This document shows positions 1-11,599 of a stretch of DNA of 64,000 bases, in pieces (within the stretch, counting starts at the first letter, position 1; each line of letters starts with the position of its first letter). Source of the stretch: Jacaranda mimosifolia (lineage: Eukaryota > Streptophyta > Magnoliopsida > Lamiales > Bignoniaceae); NCBI GenBank assembly GCA_018894105.1, contig CM032129.1, positions 15,073,968 through 15,137,967 of the forward strand. The letters are read 5' to 3'. The notes under the pieces are model-generated. The model was not told the origin of the DNA, searched no databases, and saw only the letters and a program-made list of their open reading frames with translations. A program made the position numbers and the translations under genes.

Positions 1-2700
1 TTTAATGATAATTCGGACCTATAACTATTTTCTCTTAATAATGTGAAATAAGTATACGTCTTATTTAAAAATGTAAATATGAAAATGTAGAATCAATAGA
101 TTTCTGTTCTAGCCATGCTTCTATTTTTCATAGGAAATTATAATAGTTTTCATTAGATCTAAGTCTACTACTTTTCCTACATTGTAATGTGTGTACTTAT
201 GATCTAATTAAATGAAGAATATTTTTTCTATTACTATATAATTATTTGGATTATTGGTATAACCTGCTCATGAATTGGTGGTAAATGCTATTTTTAGTAT
301 TTTCAAAGCATGCCAATCGGTTGTTCTAAATCAATCCAAGCATAAGATTAATATGATTTGAACCAGATGATCTTTATATAAAAATGATTTGTCAACATGG
401 CCATTTTTAATTCTATATACTGTTTAATGTATTTAGTTACTAAGTACAAGTAGCTTCAATGGAAGTGCAACTTACAAGATCTTTTTAGATTTTTCGTCAA
501 AAGTTATGCCCTTCATTTGCTAATTCACAAGATATGTTGATGTCACTGTTTCAAGAAGTTTACTACCTTCATTTGTTGCAGCCAATTTTGCCTTTTAGCT
601 GGAGGTTACTTAAAGCAACTTGCATTTACCTAACTGCCATATAATTGTGGGTTGGTTTTAAATGGTAATGTTATTATTTTACTTTTTTGGGGTCCAGGGT
701 AGACTTAACAATCAAGATGCCAATGCAAATCGCCTGTTATACGTAAATAGTTTGAAATAAAATTCTTATCTAATTTCTGTTAGCTAAAACATAATTTTAA
801 CCATACAATAAAATGAAGCAATTGCTTTTTGTTCTAAATAAAATCACAAATTTAGTTTGGAAATACAATATTGGAGCAACGTATAACAATCAACCAGCAG
901 CAATTTCGCATGAGAGCATAAAAACCAAAGTTAATTATAAAAAATTCAAAATAAAAAATATCACAAAAATTGATATTTGAGAACTAATATCTAACAGTAC
1001 AAAAACTCAAAAAGCAGCATGATAGTGGGTGATGGTGGCGTGGCTGTGGTGGTAGTGGTTAGGATTGGACTTTGAGTCTGGAGATTTCTATATTTACTCT
1101 AGGGTTTAATTGTTCTAATTATTTAAACTAGGTCGGGTTTATTAGGTTTTTCACTCCCTTTCTATTTTGAAGTTTAGTCAGTTGACCCAAGATGCAATCA
1201 TCCAAGTCCCATGAAATACTACAAATATGGTTTTTCACATAATTATTTAATGCAATCAAGCTCTAACATATTGATTAAGTTAGGGTATCAATTATATCAA
1301 GCTATGATAGTAATAAAGATTAATATAACAAGTATATATATTTTGAAAGTTGGTTCACTAATAATCTTTCTATTAATTTATGGGCGATTGGTATAATGAA
1401 TGAACTTGGTGGGCAATAATTAATGAATTTAAAAATAAAATAAAGATAAGAAATGAATAACATTAATATAGCATTTTCTATTCTTGGTATGTTAAAGGAA
1501 TAAAGAATGGATTAAATCAAATTCCATGACTTATTTTGTTCATATATTTGGTAAGTAGTAAGAAATATAGGCATGAAAAGAAATTGATAAATGACTAAAA
1601 TAGTCTTTATATAAAATACATTCTTTAAAATACTAATTAAATATACTATTTAGATGTTTCCATATACCTAGATATATGTAATAAATATTTATACATGTTT
1701 AATGTTAATATGAATAACAGTTCTAATAAAATAAAATATTAGATATGTAGCTTAATTAAATACGCATTACATACAACTGTACATATTTAATGTATTTAAT
1801 AGTAATACATGATGTGTGTTAACATAACTTTATAGTATTAGAGTTTTAGTAAATGTTATTTTAGTAATATCAAAAAAATTGTTCATTTTCAACATATTGA
1901 AAGTAGCTAAACTCATGAAAATGGGTGGAAGACCATCCCTTACTTTAGGAATTATCATTCTCTAACCAATGAAGTTTCCCTCTCACTAATTATGACTAAT
2001 ATAGAATTTGGAATTAACTTAGGAATGATTGTTTCAATCCCAATCAATTCTTCCATATCAATCATCCCTTTAGTTAATTTCAATGAATAGAGAACTATCA
2101 CAAAATGAAGAAGATTCACATTGATAATCCAAATGGTGTTTATTCTTCAAATTTACATGAAAAAAGGATGAGGGAAAGATCAAGGAGGTTGGAGGTGGTA
2201 TTTTTCCTACAAAAACTACTTCCTCCCAAAAGTTCAATTTAAACATTTGATTAGGTCAATTGTCGTAGGTGACCTGTTAACCTAAATTTCTTACAAATTA
2301 TAATTAATGATATGACAAATTAAGTTTTCAAAGATAAAAAAAGTAAAAATTAGATTAAAGAGGCCCAATTAATCAAATAATAGATAAAATAAAAAATCAG
2401 AGAGCCAAGTAATCAAGTCAATCAAGATGAGCATTTAAATCCTAGTGGGCCAAGGCTCACTCAGGAAAAATAATGTAAATACTAAGCCTCAAAGTAGAAA
2501 AGGATAGAAAAAATCATTTGAAAGAAGTCAAGAGCTCAAACTCTCTACTTTGCATTCCATAGGAAAAACTTTAGAAAATTTTGCTGACTTTCGGAAAGAA
2601 GCCTAACTCTATTTTCGAGTAGCATTATTTTGGCGTCATCCTGGAAATTCTAATTGAAAAAGAAGGAATGTTGAGAATACAGATCTAGAGCTTGAACTCC
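1..2700. other. AT-rich intergenic DNA, no gene seen
   Basis: No reading frame in this stretch resembles a known protein, and no LTR, terminal inverted repeat or RNA gene is evident. Long A/T runs and frequent stop codons in all frames are typical of plant intergenic DNA. The last 200 bases lead into the degenerate gypsy reverse transcriptase and may be its decayed upstream part. Confidence 0.6.
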
Positions 2701-2719
2701 CAGTGCTCTAATAATACCC

Positions 2720-3600
2720 CAATGTAATGAGGTGAAACGCGATTGACCTGAGACGTCCCCGTCACCGTCAATGGTGAAATAAAAGAGGAGAAACTTTGGA
2801 GAGGAGTAAAGCCAAATAATCAAATAGGAGGTAGACAAGCTACTAGAGGTGAATACATTTGACCAGTCCAATATTCTGAATGGCTAGCCAACATGGTGCT
2901 AGTGCCTAAACCCAATAAGGAGTGGAGGATATGCATTGATTTCATCGATCTGAATAAGGCATGGCTAGAGGACCTATTCCCGCTCCTGTAGATAGAAGCA
3001 ATGGTAGTTGCCACAAAAGAATGCAAAATGCTAAGTTTCCTTGCCGCATATCAGGGGTACAACTAAATGTGTCTGGCCCCGAATAATCATGAAAAGACGA
3101 GCTTTGTAATAGCCCATGATGTATACTGCAACAACATGACCTCTTTTGGACTCAAGAATGCAATCACTATATATCGGAGATTGTTGAACTACATGTTTTA
3201 ATGTATAATCGGGAGAAACATAAAGGTATATATCAATGGCATGCTGGTTAAGAGCCGTGAATGGAGAGACCACCTTTGTAACCTAGAAGAGTGCTTTGAC
3301 ACTTTGAAGAAATATAATTTCCAACTCAAATCGGCAAAATGCTATGCATAGGTGTAAGTTCTTAAGATATATGGTGTTGCGGCATGAAATCAACGCCAAC
3401 CTCGATAAGATCAAAGCAGTACTCTAAATGCTACCTCCAAGTACTGTCAAGGAACTATAAATATTGGATGGACGCCTTGCTGCTTTAAATCACTTCATCT
3501 CTCATTCAGTGGAGAAGACACTACCATTCTTCAAAATCCTACAAAGAGCTAAGGTATTTGAATGGATTGAAGAGTGTGGCAGGGCCTTCAAATATGATTA
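2720..3600 (+). pseudogene. Ty3/gypsy pol remnant (RT to RNase H)
   Basis: Reading across a few stops and shifts gives an ordered set of plant Ty3/gypsy pol motifs. The pre-RT block EVDKLLE lies near 2830. WLANMVLVPKPN followed by WRICIDFIDLNKA (2881-2960) matches the RT signature W-R-M-C-(I/V)-D-(F/Y)-x-x-L-N. Further on are FGLKNA, VYINGMLVKS (the position of the YxDD block, here Y-I-N-G), LEECFDTLKKYN, and GRLAALNHFIS with LPFFKIL (about 3470-3540). The last block is typical of the Tat/Athila branch of plant gypsy elements. The catalytic Y-x-D-D has become Y-I-N-G and several stops interrupt it, so this is a dead fragment. No LTRs, gag or integrase were found around it. Confidence 0.85.
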
Positions 3601-4895
3601 GATAAAAACTTACATGATTCTAAGTCTAAAATACAATAAAATATAATTTTATTCTCAACACATTCTCACATCCAACTCACAAAAATCAATCTCTCAAAAC
3701 ACCATACAGATCCAAACATTGTTTTGGTCGGGCAGAAGCTAAACAATTTTGTTTTTTTCAAGAAAATTGAAAATTCTATTGAGTCATTCACAATGAAAAG
3801 ACTTCTAATCATAACATGGTTGAATGATGGACAATGAACCATGCCTGCTGATTTGTTAGTTGTTGAACTATAACTTGAGGATTCAACTTCGGTTTAACTT
3901 CTGTTGAACAAATATAAGAATTAACTTAAGTATGATATATTGTCCCAAAAAAAACACCAAAGTTATGTATGATATGGTGAGCATAAAGTATAGTTTTCAA
4001 TGTAGGAGTTGGATATATCAAAATTATTTACAGAGCTGATCATAATGCCGATTTGGTCTCTATACAATCTATTTAATTCACTTGTCTTATACAACTTTTT
4101 GGGGATCTATTCGCCTTGCAGTCTAGAGTTGGGATAAGTTATTAAATATCAATATTGTACATTAATAAAAGTATTCACAACATGCATCTAGAATTTTATT
4201 TTGATTTGAAAATAATGAAAGTTTTGAATGAAATTTTGGATATTTTTAACTAAGACATGCATTGTTTTTTACTAAAATATTTGTATAAGTGAAGCATATA
4301 ATGAATTTTATTGAATCATCTGAATATAAGTCTATTGTGCATAATCTAAAAATAATAAGAAATATATAACTTGTATTTGGTAGTATAGTAATGACTATAC
4401 ATAAACATAATTTCCTGAAAACAAAAACATATGCAATTATGATAAAACCCATTTAGAATCATAGAGTTTTTATGAGGATTAAAATCGATATGGATGGTAT
4501 ATATATGTATTTTCTACCTCGAATTTCATAATTTGAATATAAATTATTAATATATAGGCATATATATATATATTGACAATACTTAATTAGCGGATGCATG
4601 GCAGCACTGAAAATAAAAATAATATAATAGTAATACACTTGTTGTGTTGCACCTTATAGAATCCCAATAGACAAATATTAATTAGCAACATATACTCGAG
4701 ATGAATAGCAGTACCACTAATGATTTGAATGCCTTAAAATGAAAACATCGTTTAAGTATTATCCCCTAACTTCAACCACTTGTAATTAGTATATTATTTG
4801 AAAAATCTTTTCTTACTATAATTTTATACTTTTTTTTATTTTAAGTTAGTAATTATAAATATTATGTCATTATTAAATTTAATATCATATATTAC
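3601..4895. other. AT-rich intergenic DNA, no gene seen
   Basis: This lies between the gypsy fossil and the CACTA element. No conserved protein motif, LTR or terminal inverted repeat was recognised. There is a short (TA)n run near 4560. Confidence 0.55.
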
Positions 4896-4898
4896 ATA

Positions 4899-5460
4899 CA
4901 CTACAAGGGAATATGGCCTCCGAGATGGATTTTTAGAGGCGGAAATATTTCCGTCTCTAATTTCCATCAAATAAAGACAATATTAGAGACAAAAATTAGT
5001 TTCGTAGAAATTTAAAAATGTAATTTTAAAACGAAGATGGATTCAGCCATGGATTTAAAATTTTACTAAATTTAATAAAAATAAAAACAATAAAAAAGAA
5101 TGACAAAGTACATATGGATTAAAAGATGAATTTAGATATGGAAAACATTCCATCTCCAAATCCATCTATGTTTTTAATGAAAAATATATAAAAATTGAGA
5201 CAAAAATAATCCATCTCAAAATTAAAAAGTCAACAACGAATTATCCACAAAATAAATATTGTTTTAAAATTTAAATTTTATATTAATATCGATTTTTCTT
5301 TCTATATCTGATTTTGTAAAATTAAAAAAAAAAATATAAATATCAGAAAGAAATTTGAGATGGACTAATTTTAATAGAGAAATGAATTAAAAATACTCAT
5401 CTGTAAGATTAATCAAACAATAATTTAAAAGAATAACTAAATTTTAATATATTTATATAT
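4899..5460. repeat. CACTA left subterminal repeat array
   Basis: The stretch repeats short units related to GAGATGGA, AGAGACAA, CCGTCTCTAA and CCATCTC on both strands. Examples are near 4922, 4938, 4950, 4983, 5034, 5150 and 5355. They mirror the units at the right end. In CACTA elements such arrays bind the TnpA-type protein and are needed in cis for mobility. Confidence 0.75.
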
Positions 5461-5620
5461 TGAAAAAATCGAAAGAAAATATTTTTCCTATCAAAATTCT
5501 CTATCCCCAGAACTCACAATTTCTAATTCCTCCTCCCTGAGCCTTCACCGGCCACCGACCATGGACTTCTGATCTTCGACCGCCGATCGTCGTCCATAGA
5601 CTTTCAATTGCCATACCCCA

Positions 5621-6163
5621 TTGTCCGCCTCCATCCCCGCGAAGAAAACTTCTCTTCTCCTTCCAAAAGGCCGATCGCTCTGCATATCTCCCAAAATCAA
5701 TTTGAAGTGTTGCTGCAGAATTTCACAGGGTGATCAGGTTTCTGGTGATTTTTCAGATAATGAGGTGGATAGTATAGGCGTCAAAGCTACGTTGTCGATG
5801 CTAAGGTTCTATAAACGTGAGTTTTTTCCCTCAAGTAATTGTTAAATTCATTGAGTGATATTATTGTGATTAGTTCTTGATTCTAGCTACAAAGTGGAAA
5901 AAGTGCCATCACCTACGTATATATCTATAATTTTCATGAATTCGGTGATTTTTTCCCTTGAGACTTCTTTATATGACTAAGAATTGTGTGGTTTTGGCTT
6001 GTTGTAATATTGGTTGTAACAGGTGAAATCTCACCATTGTTGCCAAATAGCTGTTGTTATGTTCCAATGTGTAGTGAGTAGTCAATGATTGCTTACAAGA
6101 AGTATGGAGTTGTAAAGGGGACAATATTGACTGCTTGGCGTCTCTGTCGCTGCAATCCTCTTG
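5621..6163 (+). pseudogene. Captured YidD/UPF0161-like plastid gene fragment
   Basis: Exon 1 (5621-5816) starts with an ATG and a Ser/Lys/Leu-rich N-terminus (MSASIPAKKTSLLLPKGR) that resembles a chloroplast transit peptide. It then reads GVKATLSMLRFYK. A GT donor at 5817 and an AG acceptor at 6021-6022 define a 206-bp intron, and joining restores the Arg codon of FYKR-EISP. Exon 2 reads EISPLLPNSC, then a CSE block, AYKKYGVVKGT and AWRLCRCNPLG. These are the core motifs of the YidD (Hd/UPF0161) family, whose bacterial members assist insertion of membrane proteins. Damage: one in-frame TAG replaces the Tyr after CSE, and two conserved positions are changed (Cys for Arg before YVP, Met for Thr in PTC). 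A further exon may start at 7057 after a CACAG acceptor, but the usual glycine/proline/tryptophan tail is not clear there. The fragment lies inside the CACTA element, so I read it as captured. Confidence 0.85.
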
Positions 6164-8607
6164 GTTATACCTTGTTCCTTTTTCTTTTTCATTTTTTACA
6201 CTACAGACAAACATATGTCCAGCATTCAAGTTACTTTAGCAAGATGATACTGTGTGTATTGTTCTTCCATATATTGATGATAAATCAATTATCCTTTTAA
6301 TAGTTGCGATTAAGAATACTTGAAGTTATGATTCCCTTATCTATCATAGTGAAAATTATAATTAATTGGTTTTGTCACTGTAGTATTGTTGATTCTATCA
6401 TGATTCCATAGCAACAAAGAGAAACAAAAATTATTTCCTTTTTAAACATTGACAGGAGGGTTTTTGAAATGTTCTGTGAATTTGAAAAATTATTATGCAG
6501 AAATAATTTTGCATTGAGAATGGGCATTGCTATGTTAAATCTAATGCTAAGATGCTAAGAATTAGTGGAATGAGGTGTTTTGTTGCTGGAAATTGCTGAT
6601 GTAGGGTCTATCAACTGCTGGAAGAGTAGGGAACTTACTATAGTGTCTGTTGTCTATTGTCTATTTGCTTTATGTCAAAGTATATGCATTTTATTTGAGT
6701 CTTTCTCATGAGAAATTTAGGCTAGCTCAAGTAATAATAAAGAGTGTGAAACATGGTATCTTTTAATTGCAATACCATGGAAAGTGCCTGTATAATGTAT
6801 AATTATCAAAAGTTGGAATCAATGCATAATTCTTGCTATTTATTTAATCACTTAGAAAATTTCTGTGCTCCTTTTATTTTTGATTTCTTTGAAATTGTTT
6901 CACACGTCTTCAAGAGCTTGCAGTTTCCAATTTAAGATTAAATCTTGTTCACTAGAGCTATGAAGACAATTCTGTTAATGGCTTCGATTTATTGTTTTTC
7001 CCTTTTTTTGTTCATTATGAAATTATCTATTGTCTCAAACTATTGCATCCTCACAGGGAGCTAACGGAATTGAAGCATTTGGTATTGACATACTGATCCG
7101 AATGCGATGTTTCTTTTGGCCTGAAATGTTTTAGTTGGCTGTTTTGATTGACTTTAGGTTTGTCTTATATATGAATGCAGGAGAAAATCTCAAGTTGTAG
7201 TGAAGGCAACTTCTTGGGTTGATAAGCTTCCTGAAAGTGACATCATTGTCTCTCCATCTATTCTTTCCACTAATTTTGCCAAATTAGGAGAGCATGTAAT
7301 TTTTCATATTTATAGAAGAAAATATTTTTGTGGGAAATGCAATTACTGGATATTAGCAAAGATAGATTTTGATATAATCCTGATGTTGTCTTTGGTTCCA
7401 ATTTTCATCTGCTTGACACATTCTATGTTTTTCTCAATTTGTAACAGTGAAACCTGTAATGGGCCGATTGACTGACTTGATTGGATATGGGAATGAATCT
7501 TAGCTTGTTTCTGTAGTCACATGTATGCTATCCCAACATTATCACTATCTTTGACCCTCTTCTTTTGGGAGCTTTATCATTTGATGGTTCATTTCCTTTT
7601 GGGTTTCTTGAGCCTCAAGCCCTTTGTATGGTTTCATATGCAAATTCTTGATTCGAACTTGATTCTTTCTTCTATTTGATTCAAATGTTTGTTGGCACAT
7701 GGATTATATTTATTTTTTCATGGTTATATTCTGCAACACTTGAAGGTGGTTTTATGGTAGTGCTATTAGTCATTTGTTTTGGCTAATCTGATGTCTCCCC
7801 CTCCCTTCCTTTCCCCACTCCACTCTCTCACAACATTTTTCTTAGAAATTTTTTTTCAAATCAGCTTCTGTTGATTGTCATTTGTGAAGCCATGCATTAA
7901 TCCACATGTGTATGTGTGGCATAAATGTAATGGGATTTCAAGCTAGTCAAAAGCAGGAAATCTTGATGCTTATTGTAGACCACAAAAGAACAATGCACAA
8001 GAATTTTATCACTTTATCGTGTTAACCTCTTTTGGTCTATACAGAATTTTTTGAGAAACTAATTGGTTCCTTTTTGCAGTTTTGTAGCCACACTAATTGA
8101 AAACAAATTGGATTGCTGGTTGCTCTATGTAGTCTCTGTCAGGGGACCCAATACTTTACCTATCATATATGACCATGGTCCTATAGGAATTATGCATGAC
8201 TGGTAAGAATTTGTTGACAAAGTGCTTGCTAAGTTACAATTACGTAATATGGCACATGACTATTGCTTTGAACATAATGAATGGTCAACTTCCTCATGCC
8301 TGCACCTAATCCTCTCTTACTTTCCATCCAAAAGAAAGAAAAGAAGCGGGAAATAAAAAAGAGTTTTTGGAACAAGTAATAAAAACATCATGAATAATCC
8401 TTAAATCTTGTTTTATTTGCACGCCAAGATGTTCATTAATTTTGTATGACTAGTGACACAAGTGCATGTACCTTCAATTTTTGTTATTTGAGAACAAAAC
8501 TAACTCCTATTTAAAGAAAATGCATAAATTCTCATGTGGACGACATGCGTGCTGCCACTATCAAAATGCAATAAGATTTTATAAGAAGAGAAGAAGAGGG
8601 TAAGAAA
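5817..8607. other. CACTA interior outside the recognised exons
   Basis: Apart from the YidD-like exon 2 and the RPE exon, this stretch is T-rich with several plausible splice acceptors (near 7056, 7180, 7447 and 8080), as expected for captured intron sequence. I recognised no further protein-coding exon with confidence. A GAAA/AAG-rich tract precedes the small coiled-coil ORF. Confidence 0.5.
7181..7295 (+). pseudogene. Captured exon of plastid ribulose-phosphate 3-epimerase
   Basis: After the acceptor TGAATGCAG the exon reads [16 protein letters not shown], then [18 protein letters not shown], and stops at a GT donor (7296). This is the junction of transit peptide and mature enzyme in plant chloroplast RPE (EC 5.1.3.1), which interconverts ribulose-5-phosphate and xylulose-5-phosphate in the Calvin cycle and pentose phosphate pathway. 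The S-I-L-S segment is the conserved first strand of the TIM barrel. The family usually has Ala where this copy has Thr in SILSTNF. Weak similarity to the next RPE exon may persist after the TTGTAACAG acceptor at about 7448-7490 but it is frame-broken. The rest of the barrel (about 200 residues) is missing. It sits on the same strand as the YidD-like piece within the CACTA element. Confidence 0.85.
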
Positions 8608-8802
8608 ATGCTAGAGCAAGTTATGGGGGAGGCTCAAAAGCGCGAAGGAGAGGTTAGGAAGAGAAAAGAATAGGCTAGGAAGAGAGAGGAGGGGCTACAA
8701 GAGATGGTTCGTAAAATGCTTCAAGCAATGGGGTACACAAACCATCAATATGCCGGTGGATCTGGACCCCGAGAGCAACAGGATTTTGGTAGGAAACATT
8801 GA
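8608..8802 (+). pseudogene. Small charged coiled-coil ORF, possible CACTA TnpA-like remnant
   Basis: Starting at an ATG, the frame reads MLEQVMGEAQKREGEVRKRKE, one stop, then ARKREEGLQEMVRKMLQAMG and a Gly/Gln-rich tail ending in a stop. The Arg/Glu/Lys-rich heptad-like pattern followed by M-x-x-M-L-Q-A-M resembles the C-terminal end of plant Ptta/En/Spm (TnpA-like) proteins. It would be the only element-derived coding trace in this copy. Assignment is by general resemblance only, and it could equally be another captured host fragment. Confidence 0.4.
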
Positions 8803-9059
8803 TGCTTTTATTTTTACTAATTGGATAATAAAGTAACTTTGCGATTAATCATGTGACTAATTTCTTGGATTGCTAGATTAATTAGTTATTTTACATTATG
8901 GTGGATGGTAAAATAACTTGTTTTGGTGAATTGTATTTTGTTTTTAATGAGCCACATTATTTGTAGATGATTGGGTGATTGGTTTGGAATTTGATATTAT
9001 TTAGTAGTATAGAAAATTCATTTGAAGCAGGTATTGATTTGGATTTACATATAAAAAAA

Positions 9060-9474
9060 AAAAAGAATTATAGACAAATCTAAAGCTAATTAGAGACATA
9101 TTTAAAGATCGATTTATATGCAAAAATATTGAGAATTAGAGACAGAAATAAAGATGGAAAAAGATATATAAAAGTAGAGATGGATTTTGGTAAAACAAAC
9201 ATTAGATATTAGAGACAGAATTAAAGACAGAAAGGCTATAGAAATAGAGATGGACTTTGTTTAAAAAATATTATATATTAGAGACAAATTTAGAGATTGA
9301 ATTTATCTGTCTTTAAATTCAGAGATGGAAATCATTCTGTCTTCTAAATTTGAGACGGGGCTTTCAGCTACAGGTTCAAAGACTGAAAAATCCATGTCTG
9401 TTTTATTTTAGAGACGGAAGTCAAGGCTTTAGAGACGGAATTATCCGTCTCTGAAGCCCTATTTTCTTGTAGTG
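9060..9474. repeat. CACTA right subterminal repeat array
   Basis: Tandem-like units of the form TTAGAGACAGA, AGAGATGGA and GAGACGGAA recur about every 20-60 bases (for example near 9091, 9135, 9177, 9211, 9248, 9279, 9325, 9410 and 9430). The end is an inverted CCGTCTC/GAGACGG pair close to the terminus. They mirror the left-end array. Confidence 0.8.
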
Positions 9475-9477
9475 ATA

Positions 9478-10128
9478 TTATTTAAAATATATTTATAAAT
9501 GTGAAACTAAAAGGAGTCGAGTATGATATTGACGTTCTTCTCATTGATCTAGTAATATTATATATGATTCATCTTGGAGTTTTGTGATAGGGTATGATTG
9601 CCACTTTGGTCTCTCCAAAGTTCACTATGTAATACTATAAGAAAATTAGTTTTAATTTACTGCTAGTGAATGTGTTTCTTGTGATAGAATTATGATATTC
9701 CTTTTTTATGGTAATCTTGCAATGGGAGTTTTCAAAGAAAAGATTTCTCCACCCAATTAAGCACATTATCATTCTCTTAGATTAATGCAAAGCTGCTTTT
9801 GGATTGAGATATTTTACGCACTAGGGTTGGGATCTTTAATGTCAGAATTTGTCAACCAACCCATCTCTACCTTGAGATTTTGAGATCCACTTCAATTTAA
9901 CAGTGAAATTTTATTTATGAAATTGATAATACGTAGTTTATATGTATTTAATTATTAATTGGTAATATTAACTTGCAGTTGATCAATATATATAAATTTG
10001 ATTATATTTTTAGTGAAAAAAGAAAATATAACGCTACGATTAATGCCTGTATGGTGATTATCTGCTCAATTTTTACGAATTTGGTTAGATATGATATTTG
10101 AATAATTTCATGTGGTTGACCTTTTTTG
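9478..10128. other. AT-rich spacer between the CACTA element and Sirevirus S
   Basis: No gene or repeat was recognised here. The stretch ends in the candidate target duplication ATTAA that precedes the LTR of element S. Confidence 0.5.
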
Positions 10129-10133
10129 ATTAA

Positions 10134-11374
10134 TGTGAGTGATTATATGCCTAAGAGGGGGATGTATTAGGCTTAAGAGATTTTAACGCCGCGAAAGTTT
10201 ATCAGTTAAAATACTTTTTGGCCTTTCAAAACCGTTCAACTCTTGCAGAAAAATAGTTTTAGTTATTGACTGGAATTTGTAAGTACCATTTAAGATACCA
10301 ATCAGATTAGTGATAAAGAAAAGCAGTAAAAACAGAAGTAAATAGACACTGGAATTTATAGAGCTTTGGCAAGCCTACATCCAGTACCTAAGCTTTCACT
10401 TAGGATTTTAAACCTACCAAATTAATAAGTGTATAAGAATGTTTTTACAAATGATAACAATAATTTGACAGTAATAAACAGCAAGGGATCAGAAACACCC
10501 TAGTAGGTTGAAAAACTAGTTCTTCACAAAGAGCAACACCGAAATCCCAGAAGGGATAAGGTAGATTCCAGAGCATTGTGAAACTAGCTACCTATAAATA
10601 GGTCTGGGGGAACTTCTGCTAGATTCACTTGCACAACTTTTATGGACTAATGCATGAGTTGTTGTCTCTTCTTTCAGACTGAAACCAAAAATATTGCAGA
10701 CAGTACCACCATACTGATTTCTCCACCTAGAGGTCCTTAGAGCAACCAAGCACTGATTTGTTCTCTTCATGGGGTCCCTCGAGAGCAGGTACGACTCCCG
10801 TCCCTTTTCACCACCAGGTCCTTCGAGACACAAACCGCTTTGTCCTCGTTTCCCCAAGGTCCGTTAAAGGCAAGCTACACTTGACCTTCTTCATCACAAT
10901 GTCCCTTAAAGTCACACATAGAGCAAGGAATTAGAAACAATTAAGCACAAGAACTTGTAAGAGAGTATCACACAACTTCTCAATACACTTAACAAAGTTC
11001 TCTCCCGATTGAGTGATTCACTTCTTAATTGCTGCATTATTTCACTTTTATATGCTCATGTCCAACAGTTATAAGTTCTCATTAAGGCAAGAATCCATTG
11101 GAATTAAATAAGAAAACAAACTAACTTTGGTAATCATGCATTTATTCCTTGGACAACGGATGATTTAATAATTTCAGCATGATATATTTCTTTCCTAAGT
11201 TGCAAAGATAAAAATCAAACTAGAATCTGTAGGAGATCTTTTATTTTTGGAGTGCATGATAGATTCCAGCAGACAATGTGTAAACAGATTCCAGTAGATA
11301 ATATACATACTTTTCAGCACATAATTTAAAGAGTAATTTTGTCATGATCAAACAATGTGAATCATCAAAAGGTT
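10134..11374 (-). repeat. Element S 3' LTR
   Basis: This pairs with 49811-51091 along its whole length, from TGTGAGTGATTATATGCC at the low-coordinate end to GTGAATCATCAAAAGG at the other. Differences are substitutions and small gaps, roughly one in ten by eye, which points to an old insertion. ORFs seen inside (for example 10588-10857) are not conserved as proteins and I do not call them. On the minus strand a TATAAAAG box lies at 11045-11055. Confidence 0.85.
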
Positions 11375-11599
11375 GATCATCCAGGATAATAAGTTTTATA
11401 AGCCCACAAATAAAAGTCTAAAAAGTTTTACAGGTCCACAAATAAAAAAACAAAGAAAGGATTAGTGCCAAATGATCAAAGTTCCAGCAAGAAAAAAATT
11501 CCAACATATAAGAGTTTCAAGTTTTCAAAATTTTCACGTTTCTCACCCTTCATTATCAAAAAGACCCTAAGAGGCATTTAGAAATGCTCTAACCTTTTC

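Larger units (their letters stand above)
4899..9474 (+). mobile_element. Non-autonomous CACTA element carrying host-gene fragments
   Basis: The left end reads CACTACAAGGGAATATGG and the reverse complement of the right end reads CACTACAAGAAAATAGGG, so the termini are imperfect inverted repeats of the CACTA (En/Spm) type. The 3-bp direct repeat ATA flanks both ends (4896-4898 and 9475-9477), which is the target-duplication size of this superfamily. Both subterminal regions are packed with AGAGACGGAA/TTCCGTCTCT-like units in both orientations, the usual transposase-binding arrays. At 4.58 kb it is too short for a full TnpA/TnpD pair and no TnpD-like transposase is visible. Its interior holds a YidD-like gene piece, a ribulose-phosphate 3-epimerase exon and a small coiled-coil ORF. 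This fits a gene-capturing (Pack-CACTA) element. Confidence 0.9.

Noticed and set aside
4899..9474. Full CACTA transposase (TnpD)
   Set aside because: I searched the interior for long transposase-like frames and found none; the longest frames belong to captured exons.
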